In this document: positions 1-5,202 of the stretch, piece after piece
Numbering within the stretch: position 1 is the first letter of the stretch
Layout: every line of letters starts with the position of its first letter
Assembly (NCBI GenBank): GCA_021804455.1
Contig: JAJZHT010000090.1
Span: forward strand, 1-5,461
From: Pseudomonadota bacterium
GTDB taxonomy: Bacteria > Pseudomonadota > Alphaproteobacteria > Paracaedibacterales > CAIULA01
Direction of reading: 5' to 3'
Length of the DNA: 5,461 nucleotides
Made by a program: the position numbers and the translations under genes
The notes under the pieces: generated by a model
Seen by the model: only the letters and a program-made list of their open reading frames with translations
Told to the model about the DNA's origin: nothing
The model's database searches: none

Positions 1-17
1 CGATGATGGGCGGGCCC

Positions 18-38
18 CGCAAAGGTCACCCTTTTGCG
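18..38 (+). terminator. weak terminator-like hairpin
   Basis: CGCAAAGG (18-25) can pair with CC-TTTTGCG (30-38, one bulged T) around a four-base loop. It is followed by TTAATATTT, which is AT-rich but not a clean T-run. This could end a gene lying to the left of the window. Immediately upstream, 10-20 forms an odd-length palindrome (GCGGG-C-CCCGC), much more GC-rich than its surroundings. Low certainty, because the upstream gene is not visible. Confidence 0.3.
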
Positions 39-132
39 TTAATATTTAGATCACTGCATAATAGAAAATTCTTGAGAAATCCTTAACTACAAAGCTGAAT
101 ACCCTGAAAAATAAGGAGTTGGCACGATCACG

Positions 133-318
133 GTGGCATATTTTACCATCAAAATTGCTAAAAATAAGAATTATGCAAGGGGCTTAATATCAAGGAAAAA
201 ACCTAAAAATACAGAGCAACAATTCTCTTATATCAAGGGTAAAGTGCCCCGAAAGGGAGCTCTGTTATGTTACCAAAAAAATCCTCCAGTAACGGGAAGC
301 GAGGACGTTGCCTTATGA
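133..318 (+). CDS. doubtful 61-aa basic ORF
   Basis: This open frame starts with GTG and encodes a short Lys/Arg-rich protein with no motif I recognise, no signal peptide and no membrane segment. The nearest Shine-Dalgarno-like sequence, AAGGAG at 113-118, lies 14 bases from the start, too far to be convincing. Another ORF (267-413) with better translation signals overlaps its 3' half in a different frame, so at most one of the two is likely real. It may be chance, or the remnant of a decayed gene in a low-GC spacer. Confidence 0.12.
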   Translation: MAYFTIKIAKNKNYARGLISRKKPKNTEQQFSYIKGKVPRKGALLCYQKNPPVTGSEDVAL

Positions 319-413
319 TCAAGAAAGATCTAAAAAATGCACAAGGATCTATCCTTTCTTCAATGCAATCTGCGGACCTCAATCTTATTTTTACAAATTT
401 GAAGGTTCCTTGA
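267..413 (+). CDS. possible small protein, 48 aa
   Basis: ATG at 267 is preceded by AGGGAG (254-259) at 7 bases, a reasonable Shine-Dalgarno. The frame stays open for 48 codons and stops at TGA 411-413. The product begins MLPKKSSSNGKRGR, is strongly basic at its N-terminus, and then alternates hydrophobic and polar residues (SILSSMQ, LNLIFTNL). I recognise no family. The stop codon lies in the left arm of the hairpin at 403-438, which could protect the 3' end of such a message. An in-frame stop at 240-242 means the frame does not extend further upstream. It is too short for coding statistics to decide; conservation in relatives would be the test. Confidence 0.2.
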   Translation: MLPKKSSSNGKRGRCLMIKKDLKNAQGSILSSMQSADLNLIFTNLKVP

Positions 414-438
414 AAAATGATAATTAGGCAAGGAACTT
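403..438. repeat. inverted repeat / stem-loop
   Basis: GTTCCTTG (405-412) pairs with CAAGGAAC (429-436). An added G-T and A-T pair gives about 10 bp with a 16-base AT-rich loop. No T-run follows, so it is not a standard intrinsic terminator. It could be an RNA stabiliser or processing site at the end of the small ORF 267-413, or a protein-binding site. Confidence 0.5.
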
Positions 439-511
439 AAAATCAAGATCCAAGCCCACCAAGAGGACTGTTTTTCATAGATGATCCTTATCTTAATAAA
501 AAGCAACACCT

Positions 512-527
512 TAACTTTTAAAAGTTA
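512..527. promoter_or_regulatory. perfect 16-bp palindrome, possible operator
   Basis: TAACTTTTAAAAGTTA is a perfect two-fold palindrome with no loop, a geometry typical of a dimeric regulator's DNA site rather than an RNA hairpin. A TATAAT-like hexamer TAAAAT lies at 542-547. The palindrome would then cover the -35 position of that putative promoter, although no good -35 hexamer is present. The AT-rich composition makes chance palindromes more likely, so the regulatory role is inference. Confidence 0.3.
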
Positions 528-599
528 TGGCTAAATTCCTGTAAAATAGCACCGTCCTACAGCCAACTGAAAAACAGGATTTAAGAAGGAGACAATTTG

Positions 600-671
600 T
601 TGTTCCTGAGTTTTTCTCGGTCCTCCAGGCTTAAAGATTGGGTTGATTTAAGAGAGTGTCTTGCTTCCTGA
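600..671 (+). CDS. possible 23-aa leader-type ORF
   Basis: A near-perfect Shine-Dalgarno, AAGGAG (586-591), stands 8 bases before TTG at 600; an in-frame TTG at 597 is an alternative start. It is followed by 23 sense codons and TGA at 669-671. The peptide starts LFLSFSRSSRLKDW and is Ser/Arg/Leu-rich. It has no residue run of the classic amino-acid attenuation kind. The good ribosome site is the only support; the non-ATG start and short length keep it doubtful. It sits upstream of the TTGACA box and terminator described next. Confidence 0.15.
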   Translation: MFLSFSRSSRLKDWVDLRECLAS

Positions 672-691
672 TTTTCTGTAAATTTCGGGTC

Positions 692-720
692 TTGACAGTC
701 GCACTTCTGATTCTTTTAAG
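692..720 (+). promoter_or_regulatory. putative sigma70 promoter with consensus -35
   Basis: TTGACA (692-697) matches the sigma70 -35 consensus exactly. At 17 bases comes TTTAAG (715-720), which matches TATAAT at four of six positions but lacks the important second-position A. Transcription would start near 727 and run directly into the two hairpins at 743-791, giving either a roughly 65-nt RNA or the leader of the 884-2050 gene. The -35 is persuasive, the -10 is weak. Confidence 0.4.
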
Positions 721-742
721 ATCTCAAAAAGATCATTTGGAG

Positions 743-763
743 AAGGATTCCGCACGAATCCTT
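743..763 (+). other. stem-loop upstream of the leader terminator
   Basis: AAGGATTC (743-750) pairs perfectly with GAATCCTT (756-763) around the five-base loop CGCAC. No T-run follows it directly; instead it abuts the terminator hairpin that begins at 764. Two hairpins in tandem, the second with a T-run, is the usual shape of an attenuator or of the end of a small RNA. Confidence 0.6.
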
Positions 764-791
764 AAAAGGGGAGATAAATAATCTCCTTTTT
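764..791 (+). terminator. intrinsic terminator in the leader region
   Basis: GGAGAT (770-775) pairs with ATCTCC (781-786) around loop AAATA. The stem can extend through two G-T pairs and A-T pairs (765-769 with 787-791), ending in TTTTT at 787-791. A GC-containing stem followed by a T-run is a standard Rho-independent terminator on the + strand. No convincing gene ends here. It therefore terminates a small RNA, one of the short ORFs upstream, or acts as a conditional attenuator 93 bases ahead of the 884 start. Confidence 0.65.
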
Positions 792-852
792 CAACTTTTA
801 GGGGAATTTTCTCTTTAAATGCAATTTTTCTTTAGGGAGAGGAGGCGCTAGG

Positions 853-984
853 GTGTCTACGAACAAAGAAAGGAGAAGTTCTGATGTTAAAAAAGTTAAC
901 TTCAATTGTAAAAGTATCTTCAACAATTACCCTGGCGGCTTTTCTATCAGGAACGTCTGCACAGGCTTTGCGGGAAGGGTGTGA
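853..984 (+). CDS. possible 43-aa overlapping leader ORF
   Basis: AGGAGG (840-845) is a perfect Shine-Dalgarno placed 7 bases before GTG at 853. It opens 43 codons ending in TGA at 982-984, in the +1 frame relative to the 884-2050 gene and overlapping its first 100 bases. The encoded peptide is basic, with no recognisable motif. If translated, it would place ribosomes across the start of the main gene. It may equally be a chance frame next to a purine-rich stretch. Confidence 0.15.
   Translation: MSTNKERRSSDVKKVNFNCKSIFNNYPGGFSIRNVCTGFAGRV
870..876 (+). promoter_or_regulatory. ribosome binding site of the 884-2050 gene
   Basis: AAGGAGA lies with AGGAG (871-875) 8 bases before ATG 884, an ideal Shine-Dalgarno position. 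It fixes the start of the secreted coiled-coil protein. In-frame sequence upstream is open only back to TAG at 833-835 and offers no better start codon. Confidence 0.85.
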
Positions 985-2050
985 TCCTCATGATGAGATT
1001 GCCATTTCACAGGCGGCTTTTCATCTGGCTACATCTAAATATGGTGAGCTTGAGACAAGATGGTGGAATGATTTTACTACCTCGGGAAAGAAAATCCTTC
1101 CCTATGTCAATGACATTGCCAGTAAGGATCCTAAGGCTGCAATGTGGTTTTTGGTAACGGGTGGTAAGTACGGTTTTTCCGGTAAGCAGGCCAACCAAGA
1201 TGAGGCAGAATTGATTTTATCGGCTATGAAGAAGGTTGCTCAGGAGCTAAGCAAATCGAGTGGTGGCGATGCTCTTGAAGAATGGGCAAGAATCAATGTT
1301 AAGCACCATGCCGGTCACCTTCATTTGAAGCAGATTTACAAAGAATTGGATGAGTTAAAGCAAGCGAATGATCAACTAACCAAGGATGTCCTTAATTTAA
1401 CAAAGCGTGTCGGAGTTTTAGAGACACAACTTGATTTGGAACAAAGAACTAGGGAATCTACGGTTAAAGTTGCTGTTGCAGAGGCTTTGGCAAAACAGCG
1501 CGAAGAAATTCGGAAAGAGATTCGAGAAGAATTTGAAGCAGAGCGCAAGCAAAGAGAAGAAAAAGACAACAAGATTATTCACTTAATAGAAGAGAAAGAA
1601 AAAGAGAGTGCTAACCTTGTAGAAAAAATTCGAGAAGAGCATAGAGAGGATACAAAAGCTTTTAGATCTTCTTTAGAACTCTTAATGAAGCAGAGTACCG
1701 ATACTCAAGCTTTCTTTTTGTCAAAGTTTACAGAATTTGATCAGCGTTCTGAGGAAAAGATTGATAAACGTCTGAAAGAATTCCGTGAGGGCTTTGATCG
1801 TGAGCGTGCCGATTTTGTTCGTGAACGTGAGGAATTTGCTCGTCAACGTTCAGATTTTGTTCGTGATCTTGAGGCTGCAAGACAAAGAGAAACTGAACTT
1901 ATGAACCGTCTGTTGCAGATCAGTCAGCAACCGCAGCAAGGTTTACCCCCCTATAGTGAGATGGGAGAGCAACCTGGAACGCAGCATCCTCAACATCAAA
2001 CTCAAGAATCTTTGAACTTATTCTTAATACTAGGAGAGCAAGGGATTTAA
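884..2050 (+). CDS. secreted coiled-coil protein, unknown function
   Basis: I do not recognise this 388-aa protein. Seen directly: a classical Sec signal peptide, with a basic start (MLKKLTSIVK), a hydrophobic core at residues 11-23 and an SAQA cleavage site after residue 28. The mature part is thus exported to the periplasm, surface or exterior. Residues 30-145 look like a compact helical domain with a Trp pair at 60-61 and Trp at 88 and 134. Residues 146-345 are a long, highly charged Glu/Lys/Arg coiled coil; 302-329 are four 7-residue units of the form xxFxRxR. The tail (346-375) is Gln/Pro-rich and the end (LFLILG) is hydrophobic. The only Cys (33) has no lipobox. There is no transmembrane helix after the signal peptide. 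It has its own Shine-Dalgarno and terminator, so it is probably monocistronic. Possible roles are a surface or structural filament or a host-directed effector; both are inference. The secretion call is firm, the function open. Confidence 0.9.
   Translation: MLKKLTSIVKVSSTITLAAFLSGTSAQALREGCDPHDEIAISQAAFHLATSKYGELETRWWNDFTTSGKKILPYVNDIASKDPKAAMWFLVTGGKYGFSGKQANQDEAELILSAMKKVAQELSKSSGGDALEEWARINVKHHAGHLHLKQIYKELDELKQANDQLTKDVLNLTKRVGVLETQLDLEQRTRESTVKVAVAEALAKQREEIRKEIREEFEAERKQREEKDNKIIHLIEEKEKESANLVEKIREEHREDTKAFRSSLELLMKQSTDTQAFFLSKFTEFDQRSEEKIDKRLKEFREGFDRERADFVREREEFARQRSDFVRDLEAARQRETELMNRLLQISQQPQQGLPPYSEMGEQPGTQHPQHQTQESLNLFLILGEQGI
1787..1870 (+). repeat. four in-frame 21-nt repeats within the coiled-coil gene
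   Basis: Four 21-base units (1787, 1808, 1829 and 1850) encode EGFDRER, ADFVRER, EEFARQR and SDFVRDL. TTT for the third-residue Phe and CGT for the fifth-residue Arg are identical in all four. Units two and four share 14 identical bases (1811-1824 and 1853-1866). All ten Arg codons from residue 288 to 327 are CGT, while AGA, CGA, CGC and CGG are used before that stretch. This suggests recent heptad-length tandem duplication that keeps the coiled-coil register. Confidence 0.8.
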
Positions 2051-2071
2051 GTAACTCTCCATTTTTAAGAG

Positions 2072-2107
2072 AAAAAACCGCCCCTTTATAAGGGGTGGTT
2101 TTTTTTT
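2072..2107 (+). terminator. strong intrinsic terminator
   Basis: CCGCCCCTT (2078-2086) pairs with AAGGGGTGG (2090-2098; one G-T pair) around the loop TAT, flanked by an A-run (2072-2077) and nine Ts (2099-2107). It begins 22 bases after the stop of the secreted coiled-coil gene and separates it from fabI. The A-run on the left also gives a T-run on the opposite strand, so it could work both ways, but no - strand gene ends here. Confidence 0.93.
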
Positions 2108-2189
2108 ATGATACCTCTCCTTTAAGAACCTCTTGAATTCTGTTCTTACATCCGTCATGACTGATATATGTTTTGATGGATCTTTTTTT

Positions 2190-2194
2190 GAGGA
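2190..2194 (+). promoter_or_regulatory. ribosome binding site setting the fabI start
   Basis: GAGGA ends 4 bases before ATG 2199. The longer frame from TTG 2133 or ATG 2157 has no Shine-Dalgarno, and its extra 22 residues (including FDGSFFEDD) have no counterpart in FabI proteins. 2199 is therefore the preferred start. ATG 2214, just before QGKRG, is a less likely alternative. Confidence 0.7.
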
Positions 2195-2198
2195 TGAT

Positions 2199-3008
2199 AT
2201 GAATGCGTTGTTAATGCAGGGGAAACGGGGTGTTGTGATGGGGTTGGCGAATGACCACTCTTTGGCATGGGGAATCAGCAAAGCCTTGGCCGAGCAGGGG
2301 GCAGAGTTGGCTTTTACTTATCAAACTGAAGCTCTTTATAAAAGACTATCACCGTTGGCAGAATCTTTAGGATCGGATTTGTGCGTACCCTGCGATGTTT
2401 CAGAACCCGGACAGATAGAGGGTGCTTATGCTGAAATTGCTAAAAAATGGCCAACCCTTGATTTTGTGGTTCATTCCTTGGCCTATGCTGATAAGGAGGA
2501 ACTTAAGGGACGTTACGCCGATACCTCTCGTGATAATTTCTTAAAGGCTTTGGATATTTCCTGTTTCTCCTTTACAGAAGTTTGCCGGATTGCTTCAGAT
2601 ATGATGCCCAACGGGGGCAGCTTTTTAACCCTGAGTTATTATGGGGCTGAACGGGTGATGCCTCATTATAACGTGATGGGGGTGGCCAAGGCCGCTTTAG
2701 AAGCAAGCGTTCGTTATCTGGCCGTTGATCTGGGAGCTCAAAATATTCGGGTTAATGCTTTGTCAGCGGGCCCGGCCAAGACATTGGCATCTTCCGGTAT
2801 TGGTGATTTTCGTTATATTTTGAAATGGAATCAGTATAATTCTCCCCTTAAACGGAATATTACCCTTGATGATGTTGGCGGAGCCGGCCTTTATCTTCTC
2901 AGTTCTTTATCCAGTGGCGTAACGGGAGAGGTTCATCACGTGGATGCTGGGTATCATGTTGTCGGGATGAAGGCTGTGGATGCCCCTGATATTTCTGTGG
3001 TTGGATAA
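2199..3008 (+). CDS. fabI: enoyl-[acyl-carrier-protein] reductase (NADH), FabI
   Basis: FabI catalyses the last step of each fatty-acid elongation cycle in the cytoplasm, reducing trans-2-enoyl-ACP to acyl-ACP with NADH. The product is 269 aa, the usual size. Seen: an SDR-type cofactor region at residues 8-26 (GKRGVVMG, ANDHS, AWGI), AELAFTYQ (35-42), CDV (65-67) before the adenine site, and HSLAYA (92-97). The catalytic Tyr157 and Lys164 have the FabI spacing Y-x6-K within YNVMGVAK; the second conserved Tyr is 147 (SYYGAER). RVNALSAGP (184-192), a substrate-loop TLASSGI, and GEVHHVDAGY near the C-terminus also match. Ala95 lies where Escherichia coli FabI has Gly93, next to the triclosan site. 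It is the only gene between two terminators. I see no convincing sigma70 promoter in 2108-2198. The function is secure. Confidence 0.97.
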   Translation: MNALLMQGKRGVVMGLANDHSLAWGISKALAEQGAELAFTYQTEALYKRLSPLAESLGSDLCVPCDVSEPGQIEGAYAEIAKKWPTLDFVVHSLAYADKEELKGRYADTSRDNFLKALDISCFSFTEVCRIASDMMPNGGSFLTLSYYGAERVMPHYNVMGVAKAALEASVRYLAVDLGAQNIRVNALSAGPAKTLASSGIGDFRYILKWNQYNSPLKRNITLDDVGGAGLYLLSSLSSGVTGEVHHVDAGYHVVGMKAVDAPDISVVG

Positions 3009-3032
3009 GAAAGAGGTTGTTTCCTGTTTTGT

Positions 3033-3068
3033 CGAGATTCTGGGGTTAAGACCCAGAATCTCGATGTT
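3033..3068 (+). terminator. fabI terminator hairpin between convergent genes
   Basis: CGAGATTCTGGG (3033-3044) pairs perfectly with CCCAGAATCTCG (3052-3063), giving 12 bp with a seven-base loop. ATGTTTT follows on the + strand. It starts 24 bases after the fabI stop and ends 27 bases before the dnaB stop on the other strand. The T-run is short (four Ts), but the stem is very stable. Read from the - strand the sequence after the hairpin has no T-run, so it serves fabI better than dnaB. Confidence 0.8.
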
Positions 3069-3089
3069 TTGAAAATTCTTTGCCGGTTT

Positions 3090-4547
3090 CTAGCTTTGTT
3101 CTAAATTACCAAAGCGGGTTAATTTACCATCAAAGAACATTTTGATGGTTCCCACAGGTCCATGTCGTTGTTTAGCAAGAATAATTTCGGCTTTGTTATA
3201 AACAGCCGCCATGCGATGTTGCCATTCGGCATATTTTTCGGTGCCTTCGGGGGGTTGTTTGCGGGATTCATAATACTCTTCACGAAACACAAACATCACC
3301 ACATCGGCATCTTGCTCGATAGATCCTGATTCTCTAAGGTCTGCCAGTTGAGGGCGTTTGTCATCCCTTTGTTCCACGGCACGGGAAAGCTGGGATAGCG
3401 CCAACACGGGAACATTCAGTTCTTTGGCCAACCCTTTTAATGCACGCGTGATTTCTGAAATTTCTTGAACACGATTGTCACCATTACGTCTTTGACTGCC
3501 TTCTAGAAGCTGTAAATAATCAATAACAATCAATCCAATATTATGTTGTCGTTGTAAACGTCGGGCACGATTTCGCAAACTCATAATATTCAAACTAGGA
3601 GTATCGTCAATAAACAAGGGAATGTTATGAATTTGGCGACTGATTTCAACAAACAGAGGGAAGTCTTGGCTGCTAATCTCACCCCGTCGAATCCGATCGG
3701 ATGAGATTTTCGCTTCACTGGCTAAAATACGGGTGGCTAACTGCTCCGCCGACATTTCAAGGGAGAAAAAGGCCACCGGAGCTCCCTCTCGTTGGTTATT
3801 AAGATGAGATAAGGCGGCGTTAAAGGCAATATTGGTGGCCAAGGCTGTTTTCCCCATAGAAGGACGTCCTGCCAAAATTAATAAATCAGAGGGGTGAAGT
3901 CCCCCCAAGGCTTTATCTAAATCGATAAGGCCCGATGTCACACCCACCACATGACTGTCCCGTTTAAAGGCAATTTCTGCTGTTTCTACGGCTTTAATAA
4001 GGGCTTGGTTAAAAGCAACAGCCCCATTTCCAGCCTGCCCTTTCATGGCCAGGTCATACAGCTTTTTTTCGGTATTTTCAATATGTTGACTGGCGGTTTG
4101 GTCCAGATCAAAGTTGCGAACTTCTTGAACAACATCGTGGCTGATGCTGATCAATTGGCGCCTTAAATACAAATCATAAATGAGACGCCCATAGTCAGCG
4201 GTACTGACAATTGACATGACCGAGGCGGCTAGATCCACAAGATATCCGGGTCCACCGGCGGCCTTCAACGGCTCGTCCTGGGCCATAATATCTTTAAGCG
4301 TGATGGGATCGGCAATTTGTCCCCGATGGATCAAGCGCTGGATGTTCTCAAAAATACGTACATGAACAGGGTGAGAAAAATGTTCTGCCCGTAAAAAGTC
4401 GCTGACATGTTCAAAGGCATCGTTATTTAACAGCAAAGCGCCTAATAAAGATTGTTCTGCCTCTAGGTTATGAAGGGGAAGAAGCTCTGAAGTCGGGCTT
4501 TGTGTTAACGAGGGGGAAAGGGGAAGAATCGCTGCTGCTGTTGTCAT
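3090..4547 (-). CDS. dnaB: replicative DNA helicase DnaB
   Basis: DnaB is the hexameric ring helicase that unwinds the replication fork 5' to 3' on the lagging strand and recruits primase. The product is 485 aa from ATG 4547, the usual length. Seen (numbered from that ATG): an N-terminal primase-interaction domain beginning PLHNLEAEQSLLGALL at about 25, and a linker around 130-190. The RecA-like motor has Walker A GRPSMGKT (227-234), SLEMS (262-266), Walker B IVIDYLQLL (340-348), LSQLSR (384-389), the DLRESGSIEQDAD signature (403-415) and KQRHGP with the arginine finger near Arg461. No intein interrupts these motifs. TTG 4550 would add one residue. The start overlaps the deformylase stop by one base (TGATG) with only a distant AAGGGG, so translation probably depends on coupling to that gene. 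Confidence 0.98.
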   Translation of the reverse strand: MTTAAAILPLSPSLTQSPTSELLPLHNLEAEQSLLGALLLNNDAFEHVSDFLRAEHFSHPVHVRIFENIQRLIHRGQIADPITLKDIMAQDEPLKAAGGPGYLVDLAASVMSIVSTADYGRLIYDLYLRRQLISISHDVVQEVRNFDLDQTASQHIENTEKKLYDLAMKGQAGNGAVAFNQALIKAVETAEIAFKRDSHVVGVTSGLIDLDKALGGLHPSDLLILAGRPSMGKTALATNIAFNAALSHLNNQREGAPVAFFSLEMSAEQLATRILASEAKISSDRIRRGEISSQDFPLFVEISRQIHNIPLFIDDTPSLNIMSLRNRARRLQRQHNIGLIVIDYLQLLEGSQRRNGDNRVQEISEITRALKGLAKELNVPVLALSQLSRAVEQRDDKRPQLADLRESGSIEQDADVVMFVFREEYYESRKQPPEGTEKYAEWQHRMAAVYNKAEIILAKQRHGPVGTIKMFFDGKLTRFGNLEQS

Positions 4548-5131
4548 CAATCAGAACGCCCCTTTTCCATGGCTTCGGCTCTTAAACGTCGATAATGATC
4601 AAGGGGAAGCAACTGCCCCTTAGGTACCAAACTGGAAAATAAAATGCCGTGCGTATGATCAATTTCATGTTGAATCAAGCGGGCGAGAAAACCCTGAACA
4701 CGTCCTGTGACACGGGAGCCGTCGATTAAAAAGGCCTCATAATCGATGGTTTTATAGCGAGCAACAGGCCCTGCAAAGCCCCCAACAGAAAAACATCCTT
4801 CATAGTCAATCGATTGTTCTGTGCCAAACGGTTGATAACGGGCGTTCAGCCAAACTGTTTTAGGCATGGTATCGATTAAATCAGGGCGCCATTTTTTAAG
4901 TTCCGGACTATAAGGAGCCGCGAAAATAATACCTTGTTTAGAAAATCCCAATTGAGGGGCTGCAAGACCGGCACAGTTTTCTTCAGCGTCGAATTTAGCT
5001 TCTAAGGTTTTGATGATGGTTAGGTCTGGATCAGAAAGAGGGAAGGAAAAAGGCTGAGCAGGCGTTAGCAACACTTCCTTGTCAGGGGAGTAAGGATCCT
5101 TAATAACGACATAATCAGGTAATGAAGACAT
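4547..5131 (-). CDS. def: peptide deformylase family protein
   Basis: Peptide deformylase is a cytoplasmic metalloenzyme that removes the formyl group from the initiator Met of new proteins. The 194-aa product has all three family motifs: GLAAPQLG (55-62, Gln60), EGCFS (111-115, metal ligand Cys113) and HEIDH (155-159, metal ligands His155 and His159, catalytic Glu156). The C-terminal basic helix (RRLRAEAMEKG) also fits. Deviations: motif 1 has Cys53 where GxGxAAPQ normally begins with Gly, and motif 2 has Phe114 instead of the common Leu. The segment SVGGFAGPVARYKTIDYEAF resembles the EGCxSV-x-G-F type seen outside the E. coli form. All catalytic residues are present, so activity is likely, but this could be a second, specialised paralogue. 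ATG 5131 has no clear Shine-Dalgarno. It is the first gene of an operon with dnaB. Confidence 0.9.
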   Translation of the reverse strand: MSSLPDYVVIKDPYSPDKEVLLTPAQPFSFPLSDPDLTIIKTLEAKFDAEENCAGLAAPQLGFSKQGIIFAAPYSPELKKWRPDLIDTMPKTVWLNARYQPFGTEQSIDYEGCFSVGGFAGPVARYKTIDYEAFLIDGSRVTGRVQGFLARLIQHEIDHTHGILFSSLVPKGQLLPLDHYRRLRAEAMEKGRSD

Positions 5132-5172
5132 GAAGAATTAAAATATTAAAGCATCATAAGGGATATCTTCCT

Positions 5173-5202
5173 ATTAAAGGGGAGAATAGAATTTTTTTTC
5201 AA
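5173..5202 (-). promoter_or_regulatory. putative promoter of the def-dnaB operon
   Basis: On the - strand TTGAAA (5202-5197, five of six to TTGACA) is followed after 18 bases by TTTAAT (5178-5173, five of six to TATAAT). Transcription would begin near 5166, giving a leader of about 35 bases before ATG 5131. The spacing is within the normal sigma70 range. The region is AT-rich, so chance matches are possible. Confidence 0.5.

Noticed and set aside
10..20. GCGGGCCCCGC palindrome related to the GC-rich block at 5361-5440
   Set aside because: They share only a short GGGCGGG-type string and no extended identity, so there is no basis to call them copies.
765..774. AAAGGGGAGA shared with 5176-5185
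   Set aside because: A ten-base purine match in AT-rich spacers is easily chance. One copy is part of a terminator stem, the other part of a promoter spacer.
414..883. Known structured RNA (6S, SRP RNA, RNase P, tmRNA, tRNA)
   Set aside because: None of the hallmark sequences or a tRNA cloverleaf is visible; only isolated hairpins are present.
884..985. Lipoprotein signal on the coiled-coil protein (Cys33)
   Set aside because: The residues before Cys33 (LREG) do not form a lipobox, while SAQA gives a normal signal peptidase I site.
1007..1572. Antisense frames of 63 and 66 aa within the coiled-coil gene
   Set aside because: They are mirror frames of a well-supported gene, with no ribosome sites. 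The second is Ser/Arg-rich simply because it is opposite Glu/Arg codons.
2133..2198. N-terminal extension of FabI by 22 residues
   Set aside because: It needs a TTG start without a ribosome site and adds residues foreign to FabI; GAGGA before ATG 2199 explains the start better.
2108..2198. Promoter for fabI (TTGAAT at 2133 with GATATA/TATATG near 2163-2170)
   Set aside because: The spacing is more than 22 bases, and no other pair of boxes fits. A promoter must exist after the terminator, but I cannot place it.
2030..2281. 83-aa frame on the - strand across the terminator and fabI start
   Set aside because: It runs through the strong intrinsic terminator at 2072-2107 (giving KKKPPLIKGRFFLL) and overlaps the fabI ribosome site. 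It looks like a chance frame.
3951..4166. 71-aa + strand frame inside dnaB
   Set aside because: It lies entirely antisense to conserved dnaB coding sequence and has no motif.
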